A DNA stretch of 64,000 nt from Cryptomeria japonica (Eukaryota; Streptophyta; Pinopsida; Cupressales; Cupressaceae): contig NC_081406.1 in the NCBI RefSeq assembly GCF_030272615.1, forward strand, positions 233,236,396 through 233,300,395, given 5' to 3'. The translations under genes were made by a program, and so were the position numbers. Position 1 is the first letter of the stretch, and each line of letters starts with the position of its first letter. Below are positions 1-10,508 of the stretch, one piece after another. The notes under the pieces were generated by a model. The model worked only from the letters and a program-made list of their open reading frames with translations, was not told the origin of the DNA and did no database searches.

Positions 1-1441
1 GCTTTTTCTCTATCTATGATTTAAAGGTTTTGGGTCCTAAAAACCTATTTTTTAATTAATCAGAACAATCTTCCACTCGATGGCTAGCTTGATCCCATTT
101 ACCAAAGCTTCATATTCTGCAATGTTGCTTGTGCAAGGGAAGAGAATCTTGTAAGCTTTTGAAATTGAATATTTTTGAGGAGTAATAATAAGTATTCCAA
201 CACCGGAACCATGTTGAGTGAAAGACCCATCAAAGAACATCTTCCATGATTGTTCAGTAAGGTGCATGATTGATTCATCTGGGAATTCTATATGCAGAGG
301 TTGACTGTCTTCAAGTGGAGCATTAGCAAGTTGGTCTGCAATAAGCTATCCTTTGATAGCTTTACGTTCCACATATTCAATATCAAATTTTGTAAGGACC
401 ATGACCCATTTGGCAAGTCTCCCTATAAGTGTTGCTTTACTGAGAAGATATTTGAGCGGATCAATCTTGGCTACCAACTTAATAGAGTATTCTAACATAT
501 AGTGCCCTAATTTTTGTGATGCAAAGACCAATTCCAAGCATGATTTCTCTATTATAGTGTAGATCATTTCATACAACACTAATGTTTTTTTGATGTAATA
601 GATATCTCATTCCTTTTTATTGTCATCTTGTTGTGCCAGAAGTGCCCCCAGTGAAGTATCTGTAGCTAATATGTATAGGATCAATGGCTTACCTTGGATC
701 GGTGGCATTAATATGGGTGGATTAGAAAGATATTCTTTGATTTGTTGTAAATGTTGTTCACAATATTTATCCCAGTTGTATTGAATTCCTTTCCTTAATA
801 CCTTTGTGAAGGGTTGAGCTTTGTTTGCTAGCTGAGATATAAAATGCCTTATTTATTGAAGTCAGCCCTGTAAACTTCGCATTTGACTGATATTCTTGGG
901 CGGAGGCATTTCCATTATAGCTTGGACCTTTTCAGGGTCAACCTCAATTCTTTCTTTAAAATTATGTAACCAAACAATTTTCTTCATGTCACCCCAAATG
1001 CACACTTTTTAGGATTTAATCAGAGCTTGAATCTCTCCATTCTATCTAGTATGAGGCCTAGTTCTTGAATATGCGTAGATCTCTTCATGGTTTTTACTAG
1101 GGTGTCATCAACATAATCTTAAATGTTTTTATGCATCATATCATGGAAGATAGTGGTTATTTCTCTTTGGTAAGTTGCTCCTGCATTCTTTAGCCCAAAC
1201 GACATAACATTCTAGTAGAAGGTTCCCCATGCACACGTGAAAGCTATCTTTTCTTGATCTTCGGGTGCTATCTTGATCTGATTGTAATCAGAGAATCCAT
1301 CCATCTCATATCCAGTAGTCATATCTACTATCATGTCAATGTTGGGCAATCGAAAATCATCTTTCAGACATGCTTTGTTGAGATCCTTGAAGTCTATGCA
1401 AACTCTAATGGATTTGTCTGCCTTTGATATAGGTACTATGT
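1..1441 (-). pseudogene. Gypsy-1 RT (C-terminal part) and two RNase H domains
   Basis: Read on the minus strand from 1441. RT begins with NIVPISKADKSIRVC and DFKDLNKACLKDDF (about 1440-1360), the usual start of gypsy RT. The catalytic YVDD codons are at 1114-1103, immediately preceded by an in-frame TAA. The RT-linked RNase H end (GRLAKWVMVLTKFDIEYV, about 430-380) follows. A second RNase H-like domain with FDGS and AEYEAL lies at 267-52, the dual RNase H layout of Tat-lineage gypsy elements. Several stops and frame changes lie between 580 and 1200, so no polyprotein can be made. The other half of the gene is at 16440-19990. Assignment to gypsy is secure; lineage is less so. Confidence 0.88.
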
Positions 1442-2843
1442 TTGATGTCAATATGCTGAAAGAATGAAACGGTAATATACTCAAGAGAGAAATGGTAATA
1501 TGCTAAAAGAGAACCGATAATATGATGAAGAGTGAATAGGTTTATTGAAGTTAAGCAACTGGAAAAATGAACCAGTATAATAATGAGAACCGGTATATGC
1601 GCAAAAGGTGAAGCAATACGTTTGTCCAAGTGAACTGGTATATGGAATGTTTTCTATCAAGGTTTAATAAGGTATGACTACCAGTTGGTAGTCTCAGCTT
1701 CAGGGTTTCCAGTTGAAGTGTTTCGAGACTATGTGATTCAACCGATGGTACTATGTGATGAGTTAGCATTGTAATGGAGATCAAATTGTGTTTCCACTTC
1801 AGCCTCGTGCACATGAAGAATGAATGATGGAGAATGTCTTGAGATCTATTCAAGACCATTGTATTCAAATGCAAAGTGTTTAATGGTTAGGATTGAACTG
1901 ACTAAATTTCTCAACCTAAATGTTTATGGTTTAGGGTTTATGCTACCAACCTATCTGTTTCCTATAAGGTCGATGTTGTGTTTGATGTTGAGGTTGTTGG
2001 AAAATGTTGGGTGTGTATCTATGTGTAGAGATATGTGATTCTTGCCAGACCAAATAAGAGAATTGATACCTGCAAAGTGTGTGTGCAGAAGGAAGGAATG
2101 AAACCGGGTCTACATTGGCATTGAGTGCTATTACCAAATCATTGTAATACCTATTGATCTCTAATCATTTCAATAGTTGGAAAATCCCTTAACAGGGTAG
2201 CTTTAACCAGCTTGATGTAAATCCTTTAACAGGGTGACTCAAAGCCATTGAGTTCATAAACTCCTCTAACAAGGTAACCCCTAATAGGGTTTAACTCTTA
2301 ACTGGGTATTCTAGCCATCCCTTAACCAGGTGATCCCTAATAGAATCAGTTCCTAACAGAACCTGTAGTAATAGTCTTTAACCAGAGTAGGCTTCTTACA
2401 CAGGGGGCTTCTAAAGAGTCCAAAAATAGATTGTGGGTATTCATCCCCATCGTGTTTTTTTCCAGTTGGGTTTCCACGTGAGAAATATGTGTGTCATATG
2501 TGATGTCTTTTTCATGTGATTCTTTGTTGTTTTCTGTCAAGTGGTGAATCATGTTGATCTAGCAAGTTATTATATTTTAGTTGCTAGATTACCTGTCTAT
2601 GCACAAGGATAATGTGGAAATGGGAGTGTATGTTGTGTGGTAAGATAAGTGTTTCTGATTTATATCTTTTACTGTCTCATTGTTCTTAATAGGTAGTATT
2701 TTGGTTTATGACTGGTGTTAGTGATTGGTAGTCAAGTTCACTGTTTGCAGTCAAACCGGTTTAGGAAAAGTTTTTGTACCTATACTGATTCACCCCCCCT
2801 CTTAGTACCAGTTTGGTACTCACTATCCATCATTGTGTTATCA
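1442..2843 (+). repeat. Copia-A 5' LTR, missing its first 48 bp
   Basis: Matches 14950-16439 closely along its length, beginning at TTGATGTCAATATGCTG. It ends GTGTTATCA just before the primer-binding site. It contains a run of short CCTTAACAGGGT-like motifs (about 2180-2400), then the block GTGGGTATTC...TTGGGTTTCCACG shared with the other copia-type LTRs here, then a C-rich tract near the LTR end. Confidence 0.93.
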
Positions 2844-2845
2844 AT

Positions 2846-2857
2846 TGGTATCAGAGG
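2846..2857 (+). promoter_or_regulatory. Copia-A primer-binding site (tRNA-iMet)
   Basis: TGGTATCAGAGG lies two bases after the LTR end and is complementary to the 3' end of initiator tRNA-Met, the usual primer of plant copia elements. Confidence 0.9.
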
Positions 2858-2913
2858 TCGTCCAGGTCCTTTGTGTTGTAAGCTTAACCACTTGAGGGAA
2901 AGATCCTATTGTA

Positions 2914-3852
2914 ATGATGAAGAGGGAAGGTCCAAAGTTCAATAGAGACAATTTTAAAATATGGAAAGACAGAATGAAGATATACATCAGAAGCATGGGT
3001 GCTCAACACTGGAGCTATGTTGAAAATGCCTATGCTATTCCTATCAATACTCTTACTGATGATCAAAAGAGAGAGATCCAGGAGAATGGGCAAGTCATGG
3101 AACCCCTAATTAGCAGCTTATTTGACCTTGAGTTTATCGATGTCCTGGATAAAGAAAATCCCAAAGAAGTATGGGATACTCTTGAGAATATCTATGGCGG
3201 TGATGAGCATGTAAAACAAGCTAAGGAAGAAAGCCTTAGAGGGAAGTTTGAAGACATGCAGATGGTTGAAGATGAGACCATTCAACAATATGGAATAAGA
3301 ATCAAGACTATTGTTGGACACATCAAGAGTGCAGGAGGGAAAATGGAAGATTCTACTGTTATTAGTAAAGTCCTGAGGTCCTTATTACTGGTCTATGCAA
3401 TAAGGGTTGTTTCTATTCAGGAGTTGAGATCAATAGACAAGACTAAGGTATCCCTAGACTCCATCATTGCAAAATTAACAACCTATGAGCTAAATAGTTT
3501 TGATGGCAGTGTTCAAAAGACTGAATCAACTTTTTGAGCATCTACTGCACCACCCAGAAAAGGAAAAGAAGCAAGCACCAATAGTGAATCAGGACAGAGT
3601 AGAGAAATGGATGATACGGAGATTATGATGGAATTTGAAGCTCTTCTTGCCAAGAGACTTCCTAAGGGAACTGGCAAATACAAGGGTAAGCTTCCTTTGA
3701 AATGCTTCTCTTGTAACCAGATAGGACACATTTCTATAAACTATCCTAATGGTGACAACAAGGACAAACTGGAAAGGTTCAAGAAATTCAAAGGAGGAAA
3801 CCAAAGAAACTATTTTGTAGTAGTCGATGAAGGTGTAACAGATGAGGAATAA
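2914..3852 (+). pseudogene. gag: Copia-A Gag
   Basis: Starts at ATG ATG AAG AGG, 56 bases after the primer-binding site. The N-terminal part (NFKIWKDRMKIYIRSMG) is the DUF4219-like start of plant copia Gag. The middle (KEVWDTLENIYGGDEHV to TTYELNSF) is the UBN2-type capsid region. A CCHC nucleocapsid knuckle lies near 3700 (CFSCNQIGHISINY), but its last Cys is Tyr. One reading frame runs through, broken by TGA at 3535-3537 and TAA at 3850-3852. Gag would form the particle and bind the RNA; this copy cannot. Confidence 0.9.
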
Positions 3853-4006
3853 GAAGATGAAGAAAATGAAGATAATGTGTTTGTTGCAGTCAAGGAGGAT
3901 GGGTCAGATAAGAAGGCTCTTGTCTCCCACTTTGATAATTCCAATGAGTGGATTATTGAGAGTGGTTATTCTCACCATATGACTAGTGACCGGAGAAAGT
4001 TTATAT
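3853..4006 (+). pseudogene. Copia-A protease, 5' part, cut by NA1
   Basis: Continues the Gag frame after the TAA. It holds an acidic linker and then the protease start (EWIIESGYSHHMTSD), where copia proteases normally have DSGCSHHMT; the catalytic Asp is Glu and the following Cys is Tyr. The frame stops at the NA1 LTR. With one TATAT copy removed, the reading continues at 11686 into LEEYDGG, as in the Copia-B protease. Confidence 0.88.
4002..4006. repeat. NA1 target-site duplication, left copy (right copy 11681-11685)
   Basis: TATAT directly precedes the LTR end at 4007 and follows the other LTR end at 11680. A perfect 5-bp duplication with TG...CA ends marks NA1 as a genuine transposition product. 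Confidence 0.9.
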
Positions 4007-5164
4007 TGATGAATACTAAGAGGGGGGGTGAATTAGTATTCCAAAAAATACTGTACTTAAACACTTAAACAATCTAGCAGTAAACTGGTAAAATAGTTTA
4101 ACAAACAAACTGGTTAACACACATGCAAACCAAATAGAAAATAAGGCATTCACCCATAGAAGCACAATCACCATAACACAAGAGATTTTGATGTGGAAAC
4201 CCAAATGGGAAAAACCACAGTGAGATGAAACTCACAAGTAACTATCTACAGAATAGTAACCAAACTGGTTAAGGTCATACAATGTTCTTTACCAGAATAG
4301 ATCTTGTTAGGAATCTCAATCTTTGTTAGGAGATAAGTCCGATGAAAGACTACCTTGTGAGAGGATTTTAGATCCACCGATGTGAACCACCTTGTTAGAG
4401 GATTTACAAAGGCTTTTCTTGGCCTACCAAGTTGAGGGTTTATGACTTGTCAAAGATGTGAGTAATCAACAAGTGAATGATCTAGCAAATGGCAAAGTTT
4501 CCTTGATAAGATCCATTGTAGCTCATAGCTAATGCTCTTCAGCATTACTTCAATCTTCATTAAATCCACACTCTATTGCAATACATAGACTTGATCTTCT
4601 CAATTAAGATCATACATACAAGAGCTTCAATGAACACCTAAAACCTAACAGCTACACTCATACATACACATACAAAACCGTAGACATGATGTCCTTAAAA
4701 GGAATTTGATTTCATGTCGGTCCAATAGGATTACATTGCAAGTTCCTAGTTTCATTGAATCCAGACACATTTGGTAACACAACACAAAATCACCATCAAA
4801 GTGTCGGTGGATGGTAACTCATCACAAAAATATACCAGTTGGTAACTCATCACAGAGTATTATCAGTTTATACAACTTTTTCGATTACCAGTTGGTAACT
4901 TAGAGTAATACCGGTTCAAACAGATTTCCGGTTAACAAAAATTGAAGACTGGGAAAAAGATAACTATTGCTTATGGCTCCTTTTCTCCACTCCACTTGAG
5001 ATTGGTAAACACTTTCTTGATAACATCAATAGTCTAAAGACTACAACATGATACCGGTTTGGAACAATTACCGGTTGAGCATAATTCATACATTCACAAA
5101 GTGATCTCATAGCAAGTGTGTGTCCATCAATGACAATCACAACATAATCATCAAAATTCCAACA
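4007..5164 (-). repeat. NA1 3' LTR
   Basis: 1158 bp, pairs with 10509-11680. On the plus strand it starts TGATGAATACTA and ends AATTCCAACA. It contains the shared LTR block as GTGGAAACCCAAATGGG (about 4193) and a series of TGTTAGGA / CTTGTTAGAGGA motifs (4310-4410). By eye it carries eight exact ACYRGT hexamers (near 4084, 4109, 4264, 4834, 4888, 4909, 5053 and 5069). Confidence 0.93.
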
Positions 5165-5180
5165 ATCTCCCCCTTTGGCA
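5165..5180 (-). promoter_or_regulatory. NA1 polypurine tract
   Basis: ATCTCCCCCTTTGGCA on the plus strand, read AAAGGGGGAGAT on the minus strand, abutting the LTR start TGTTGG. It primes second-strand synthesis in LTR elements. The tract and the bases before it (CATCAATGC) match the Copia-A tract at 14884-14901. Confidence 0.88.
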
Positions 5181-5684
5181 TTGATGGCAACACTTAGGAA
5201 AAAAAAATTTGACATCTAAGTTGTTTACAACAAAATTATGCCATAATCAAAATTACTACCCCTAAGCATATACACTATCCCTTTTGCAGAAAATACAATG
5301 TATACTACTTCCTTACAGAGATAAACATGAAAGTATACATAGCATGCATTAAAATTCAGAATACTACTCCCCATCAAAAATTTTAAAAAATAGAATACTA
5401 CTCCCCCTTTGCTAATAATGACAAAGTACAGCTGAAAAACCCTTGTTCCATTAGTATAAATAATTGATTTAAAGAGTTTATGACAATAAAGAGTGAAACT
5501 TGTCAAAAACTAATTTAAAGTCCTGCATAAATGTCTTCATGGATAAAGACCATGATTCAAGCAATGAGGTAGCAACCTCATTCTCCATTTGCATCTGATA
5601 GAGCTACTCTTCCATGGCATCCAAGGTACTCATCTCTTGAGTGACTGTAAGGGCATCTAGATTTAGATAGCATTTATGAAGAAT
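5181..5684 (-). other. NA1 3' untranslated stretch
   Basis: AT-rich stretch between the ORF2 end and the purine tract. It holds further ACTCCCC / CTCCCCCTTTG tracts (near 5365 and 5399), which read as purine tracts on the element strand. No coding motif is seen. Confidence 0.6.
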
Positions 5685-8600
5685 TTACAGTCTAGGTAGT
5701 AGGACCAATTGAAGTTCCTGCAAATTATGTGTCCTATCGCTTATCTCTACCTCTATTCTTGTAGACTGGAGTTGAAACTGGTGAGCGGTTTGTCCATATG
5801 TGGAGAAGGAATCATATGGCATTTTGAAGGTTCTTATAAATGACTGCATATCAAATTGTAGTTTGGCTTTCTGAGCAAGCACATCATCACAGAATAGATG
5901 AGGTTGACATATCTTACTTACCAATAATTTTCCCTCATCCATTGCATCTGTAATGTCCTTCTATGCCTTCTGTAGATCAGACCGGAGCTCTGTTAACTTT
6001 TTCACTAAGGAAGTGTCCAGAGACTTTGATGCTCCTTCTTGGCATTTGACTTCTAGGCTTTGCACTTGGTCTTCTACAACTGTGCATAGGAGCTTTAATT
6101 GTGCAAGAGAGGAATTGGTACTGGGGAGGTTGGTACCGAGTATCAAACTGGTAAGAGTGTCAACTGCAGCTAGGATCACATCTTGCTCTTTTTTTCTCCT
6201 TATTTCTTCTAGGCGTTCTTGGGCAACCTTAATGCTCTGCAACAACTCTAATTCATTTGTAGACTGGAGGTCAATGGGACTGGTAATGTCAGCCAATTTG
6301 GCTTGACTACTAGTTGCCTTTGGGGTCTCCATCTGAGTGCTCTGTGCCACTCCCTCTTTCTCTTTATCTCTTTTCTTGTCCTCTTCTACCTTCTTTTTCT
6401 CCTCTTCTTTCCGCTTCTCTTCTTCTTCATCCTTCTTCTTTTTCTCCTCTTCCTGCTTCTTTTTCTCTTTCTCCTTTCTCTTCTCCTCTTCCTTTCTCTT
6501 CTCCTCCTTTTTCTTCTCCTCTTCCTTTTTCTTCTCCTTTTCCTGTTCCGCTTCCTTCTTCTTCTTCTCTTCCTCTTGTTTCTTCTTCTCCTCTTCCTTT
6601 CTTTTCTTTTCCTCTTCTAGTTTCCTCTTCTCCTCTTCCTTTTTCTTTTCTTCCTCTTTTCTCTCCTCTTCCGATTTTTTCTTCTCTTCTTCCTTTTGCT
6701 TCTTTTCCATTTCTACCTTTTTTCTATTTTCTTCCTCATGTTTCTCCTGACCTTTTGTTTCCGTTGCTGCATATGGAGTAACATTTTCACCATTCAAGGC
6801 ATCAACATCAATTGGGTCCAATTGAGTAGTGACCGGTTCTCCTTCACTGTCATATACTTCATCTGGCTGAGTGATTTCCGGTTCTTGCTCAGCTTTCTTG
6901 TTGGCTTCAGCCACTTGATGCAATCTTAAAGCTGATTGAGCAAGGGAGTGGGTATCTTTGACCACTTCTGAAACTTTTCCTTCCAACAATAGGAGTCTTC
7001 TTCTCATGAAGAAAAGGCCCTTATATCTCTCCACCACTTCATATAGTTCTATTTTGGGCACATTAGGAAAGTATTGTGCAAATACTTCCTCTCTTATTTC
7101 TTGTTCCTTTTCTATGGCAATGTGCCACTTGTTATCTACAGAATTATACAAAGAATCAGGTGTCTCAGATTTAATTTCTGATGGCCATCGATTATTAATA
7201 CATAAATAATTGATAACTTCCTGTGCAACTTCCTTCTTTTTATCATCATTAAAATCATCAAAGAACTCTTTCAAATGACCAAGTACTTTTCTTCTAATAT
7301 TCTTAATTGATCTTTGACAATGTGTCAAAGGTTTGTAAGAGAAAATATCAATATTTACCGATGCAGATGTTGCCGGTTCACTCTTTGTCTTTTTCCTCAT
7401 TTTCCTAGTCTTCTTAGGCTATTCTTCGAAGACAGTGTCCTCTGAGTCTGGTGTATTTCTTTTTGTCTTCCGCTTCCTCTCAAAGACTTTGGCGGGTGCC
7501 GCTTTCGGTTTCTTCTTTGCTAGTGACCGCTTGGTCACTAAGGGACTTGTTGTGATAATCGGTGCCAATGATGAAGGCACTCCCTTTTCCTTCTTTACTG
7601 AGGGTTCTTCAATTGGTGTAACCCTTTCCAAATAGGTGCCAGTTCTCTTTGCCTTTGGATCAAGGGGCGAGGCGATTAGGGTAGAGGCATACCCATCTAG
7701 CATGTCATGCATTACCTCATATCCCATCGGTTCCACTTCTTCCTATCTTGGCTCAACCGCCTCCATTATGCACTCATCAACTCTGATGGTGAAGTAGATG
7801 TCATCTTCATATTTCTTGACAATATCACTTGATATTCTCACCCTTTGGTTCATTTTACATCTAAACTCATCAAAGTATTTGTTCAACACTTTCGGATAAC
7901 CAGTTCCTACGGCTTGTAGGCTTTCCTTGATTTGCTTTGTCACCAGTTGGTCAGCAGACCACCGAATATCACCTACTCCTGGAAAATAGCCTTGGAAGTA
8001 GAAGAACAACCCAACCAATAGTTTTCCAAACTTGAACCTCAAGGCATTGTCTTGTTTGATTGACTTGAGGTTCAACAAAAGTTGTCTTTGCATACAAGTG
8101 CACAGATAAAATGATGCATCTTCCTAGATCATCCTGTGGGCGGCATTTACCGCTGCAGCAGAGACATAGTTGATTCTACTGGCATGGAACGTCCGGTATC
8201 CTATCAACATACACGCATATTTGACCAAATCATCCTTGATGGAATTGGTAGTCATTCCTTGTGAATCGCTCACTGAACCAGTGAGCTTAGTCATTTTTGT
8301 CTTGCTAATCTTCCTTAGGGCTGGCACTTCACCTACGTTGCAGAAACTTGTGATGGCATGAATTGCTTCTGGTGTAATATCATGCATCCACTCTAAGTAC
8401 ATTTTATCACCATGTACTCTGCTCAGAATAATGCGGATGTGATCATCTGAAAATTCTTCAAGAAAATAGACAGCATTGTGAAGTTTCTTCTTTTCCAGAA
8501 TGCTAAATTTCGGTTTCATCTTTTTGTCCTTCCCACAGAACAAACTTAACTGAGAATGGATCATCAAAGATTCTAGATCTTCAATCTTACAGTCAATGTA

Positions 8601-8741
8601 ATCGGAAATACCTTCCTCCACTAGAACACCAGTGGGTATTTGAGATGGTATTTGAGATAGGGCATTGTATTTTGCCTTCTGTTGAATGAAGTCTACAGAA
8701 TCAACAGGTGCACTAGAACTAGCATGTGATGCAGAAGCCAT
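5685..8741 (-). pseudogene. NA1 ORF2: large two-domain protein of unknown function
   Basis: One frame of about 1018 codons from ATG at 8741-8739 (MASASHASSSAP) to 5685, with four in-frame stops, all TAG: 8126-8124, 7745-7743, 7421-7419 and 5963-5961. Domain 1 (about residues 100-332) includes IILSRVH, ITPEAIHAIT, KMTKLTG, LFFYFQGYFPGVG and, just after it, PMGYEV. A basic linker follows (KKKPKAAPAKVFERKRK, about 420-440). Domain 2 (about 480-590) includes LYNSVDNKWHIAIEKEQEI. Then comes a Lys/Glu-repeat segment (about 675-790) and a helical C-terminus. The same order occurs in NA2 at 57229-60627. I recognise no family. It is not Gag, protease, integrase or RT. The ITPEAIHAIT / ITKEVIHLITGYP segment loosely recalls plant mobile domain proteins, which is only a hypothesis. 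Confidence 0.82.
6352..6720 (-). repeat. Polypurine/polypyrimidine tract coding a Lys/Glu repeat in NA1 ORF2
   Basis: About 370 bp with almost only C and T on the plus strand, made of drifting CTTCTCCTCTTCCTTT units. On the coding strand it gives runs such as EEEKKKEEEKR. The long hydrophobic Phe/Ser/Leu open frames on the plus strand here are shadows of this tract. NA2 has a Thr/Ala/Pro-rich linker at the equivalent place, so the linker is not conserved in sequence. Confidence 0.85.
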
Positions 8742-9183
8742 GATAAATAGAGAATTATGAAAAATACCTTCATAAGTCAAGATTTAGGGCACACAATTTA
8801 AACTTTTCTACACACTCCTTTGGTTGCTGAAATACAACTTTGTGTTCTTTACTTCACCAATAGATGTTTTCTTCTGATTCTTCTTCAGGATTTTGATAAA
8901 TTCTTTGAATTGCAATCCAAATCGCTTTTCTTCACTCTGTGTTTGAAAACTTTTTCGCTCATGAATTGATAAGTGAAAAATGACTTTGAAAAATTCTTTT
9001 AAACAAGTTCTTCACCTACCACAATAAATGCTCCACTATTAAGGCGTAAACCCTAATTTGCCTTTTACTGTTTCTGGTCTTCTACCAACTGACAGGTATC
9101 ACATACCGGTTGAGGTCTTTTATTAGTGTAAACTAGGGGTTCAAGATATTTCACAATTTTCTCCCCCTAAGCTTTTCTTATGC
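8742..9183 (-). other. NA1 spacer between ORF1 and ORF2
   Basis: AT-rich stretch with no coding motif seen. It begins, in element sense, with AGCTTAGGGGGAG just after ORF1. The same phrase follows ORF1 of NA3 at 51477-51489, so the spacer start is homologous between copies. Confidence 0.55.
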
Positions 9184-10458
9184 TTAGTTTGTTAGTTCAA
9201 CGACTTCCACACTAGGTGCAAAAATCGGTTCTACTTGAATCACTTCTTCTGGCTTCTTCTTCCAGGTTTTCTTCATATCTGCTTGAACAATTTCAACATC
9301 AATCTTTCCTCCTGGAGTGACCGGTATGTCATCCAATATACTCTTTCTTGTTCTACAGAATCTTGCTATATGACCCGGTTTGTTGCAATGATAGTAAACC
9401 ATTCTAGGTGCTCTCCAAGGTCCATTATTCATGTTTCCATTCTTCCTTCTGCATGTTGCAGCAGTGTGACCATGACCATGAAAAATCACATAGATTGCTC
9501 TCCATCCAGTTGCTGCTTGATATCCACTGCTACCTGACTGATGACTATAGGTATTAAACTAGTTTGGGTTCCGATTCTCAAAGGATTCAAGAAAAACTCC
9601 TTGACTCCTTTGAGGATACCTTCTGGTATTTTGCATGAAAGACCTACATTCAAATGCTCTATTCCCAAACTTGTTGCATGCATAAAAATTTCCATTGAAT
9701 CTATTGGGTCTAGGCTTATCATTTAGAAAATAAGGAAAATTATTGTAAGCCTTACTTCTACATACATTAGTAGTGTGTCCTTCCTTGAGACAATTAAAGA
9801 AAATAGGTTTGAACTTTTGCTTACCTTTATCCTTTGATGTTGGTTGTTTCTTTGACGCTCAATGTTTTGTTCCAGAGGTCTCACCTTCCTCATAATCAAA
9901 GAAACCAAGTCCATTGGTATTCTTTGCCGATTTAGTTGATTCAAGCTTCTGTTCTATCTTGACAGTGTTCTTATTGTTGGCAAGTATTTCCTTTGAGTGA
10001 GTTCTTTGGAAATAACAACATTGGATTCCTTCAAGGTTGCATTCTCAGAAATAGCCATGTTTAGTTCACCTTGGATTCCTTCCTTTTCCATTTTATTTTC
10101 AAGAAGATGAGTGGTAAGTGCACTCATTTCTTTCTTTCAGCTTGTAGATCTCATGATCTTTGTCTTTTACCAAATCTTCAACTTTCTTCTGGTTCTCAAG
10201 CTCTTGACACATTATGAGAGTTAGTCCTTAAAGTTCCCTTCTTAGGTTGGCATTGGACTCATTTAGTTTTTCAACTTCTTGAATTAGGGCTTCCATGTTC
10301 GCTTCATCAGAAGAATTGTTTTTAGTTAGCTCCATCAGGTTTTCAGCATACTCTCTTCTTTTTGCCTGAGAGGCTTTATATTTGACCTTAAGTTCATCAT
10401 AGGCTTGCTCAATCTGAGTGAGCCAATGAGTAAGTTCCCTCATAGTGTATTACCCCAT
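9184..10458 (-). pseudogene. NA1 ORF1: coiled-coil protein with several degraded CCHC knuckles
   Basis: Starts at ATG 10458-10456, 38 bases after the primer-binding site. The N-terminal part (YDELKVKYKASQAKRREY ... EALIQEVEKLNESNANLR) is a charged heptad-like coiled coil, closely related to NA3 (AKRRELAKQLFELSK...). The C-terminal part holds four knuckle remnants in shifted frames: FFNCLKEGHTTNVC and FYACNKFGNRAFEC (9825-9640), a HGHGHTAATC remnant (about 9480) and YYHCNKPGHIARFC (about 9390). In each, one or more Cys or His is replaced, mostly Cys to Tyr or Phe. By position and build it is a Gag-like RNA-binding protein, but it lacks the UBN2 capsid region seen in Copia-A. Stops and frame changes break it. 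Confidence 0.8.
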
Positions 10459-10495
10459 ATCTTTTTCCAAGTGGTTAGACTTATAGAAAGGTTGG

Positions 10496-10508
10496 CTCTG
10501 ATACCAAT
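10496..10508 (-). promoter_or_regulatory. NA1 primer-binding site (tRNA-iMet)
   Basis: Plus strand GCTCTGATACCAAT, read ATTGGTATCAGAGC on the minus strand, directly inside the 5' LTR end. It matches the Copia-A and Copia-B sites. Confidence 0.9.

Noticed and set aside
2180-2400. Regularly spaced short repeats as a CRISPR-like array
   Set aside because: Units are 10-12 bp, imperfect and within a plant LTR; no leader and no cas genes.
2844-2860. tRNA gene fragments at the TGGTATCAGAG sites
   Set aside because: Only the 12-14 bases complementary to the tRNA 3' end are present; they are primer-binding sites.
6303-6781. Three overlapping plus-strand open frames coding Phe/Ser/Leu-rich, membrane-like proteins
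   Set aside because: They are the antisense of the Lys/Glu-repeat coding tract of NA1 ORF2; the apparent hydrophobicity is a composition effect of CTT/TTC runs.
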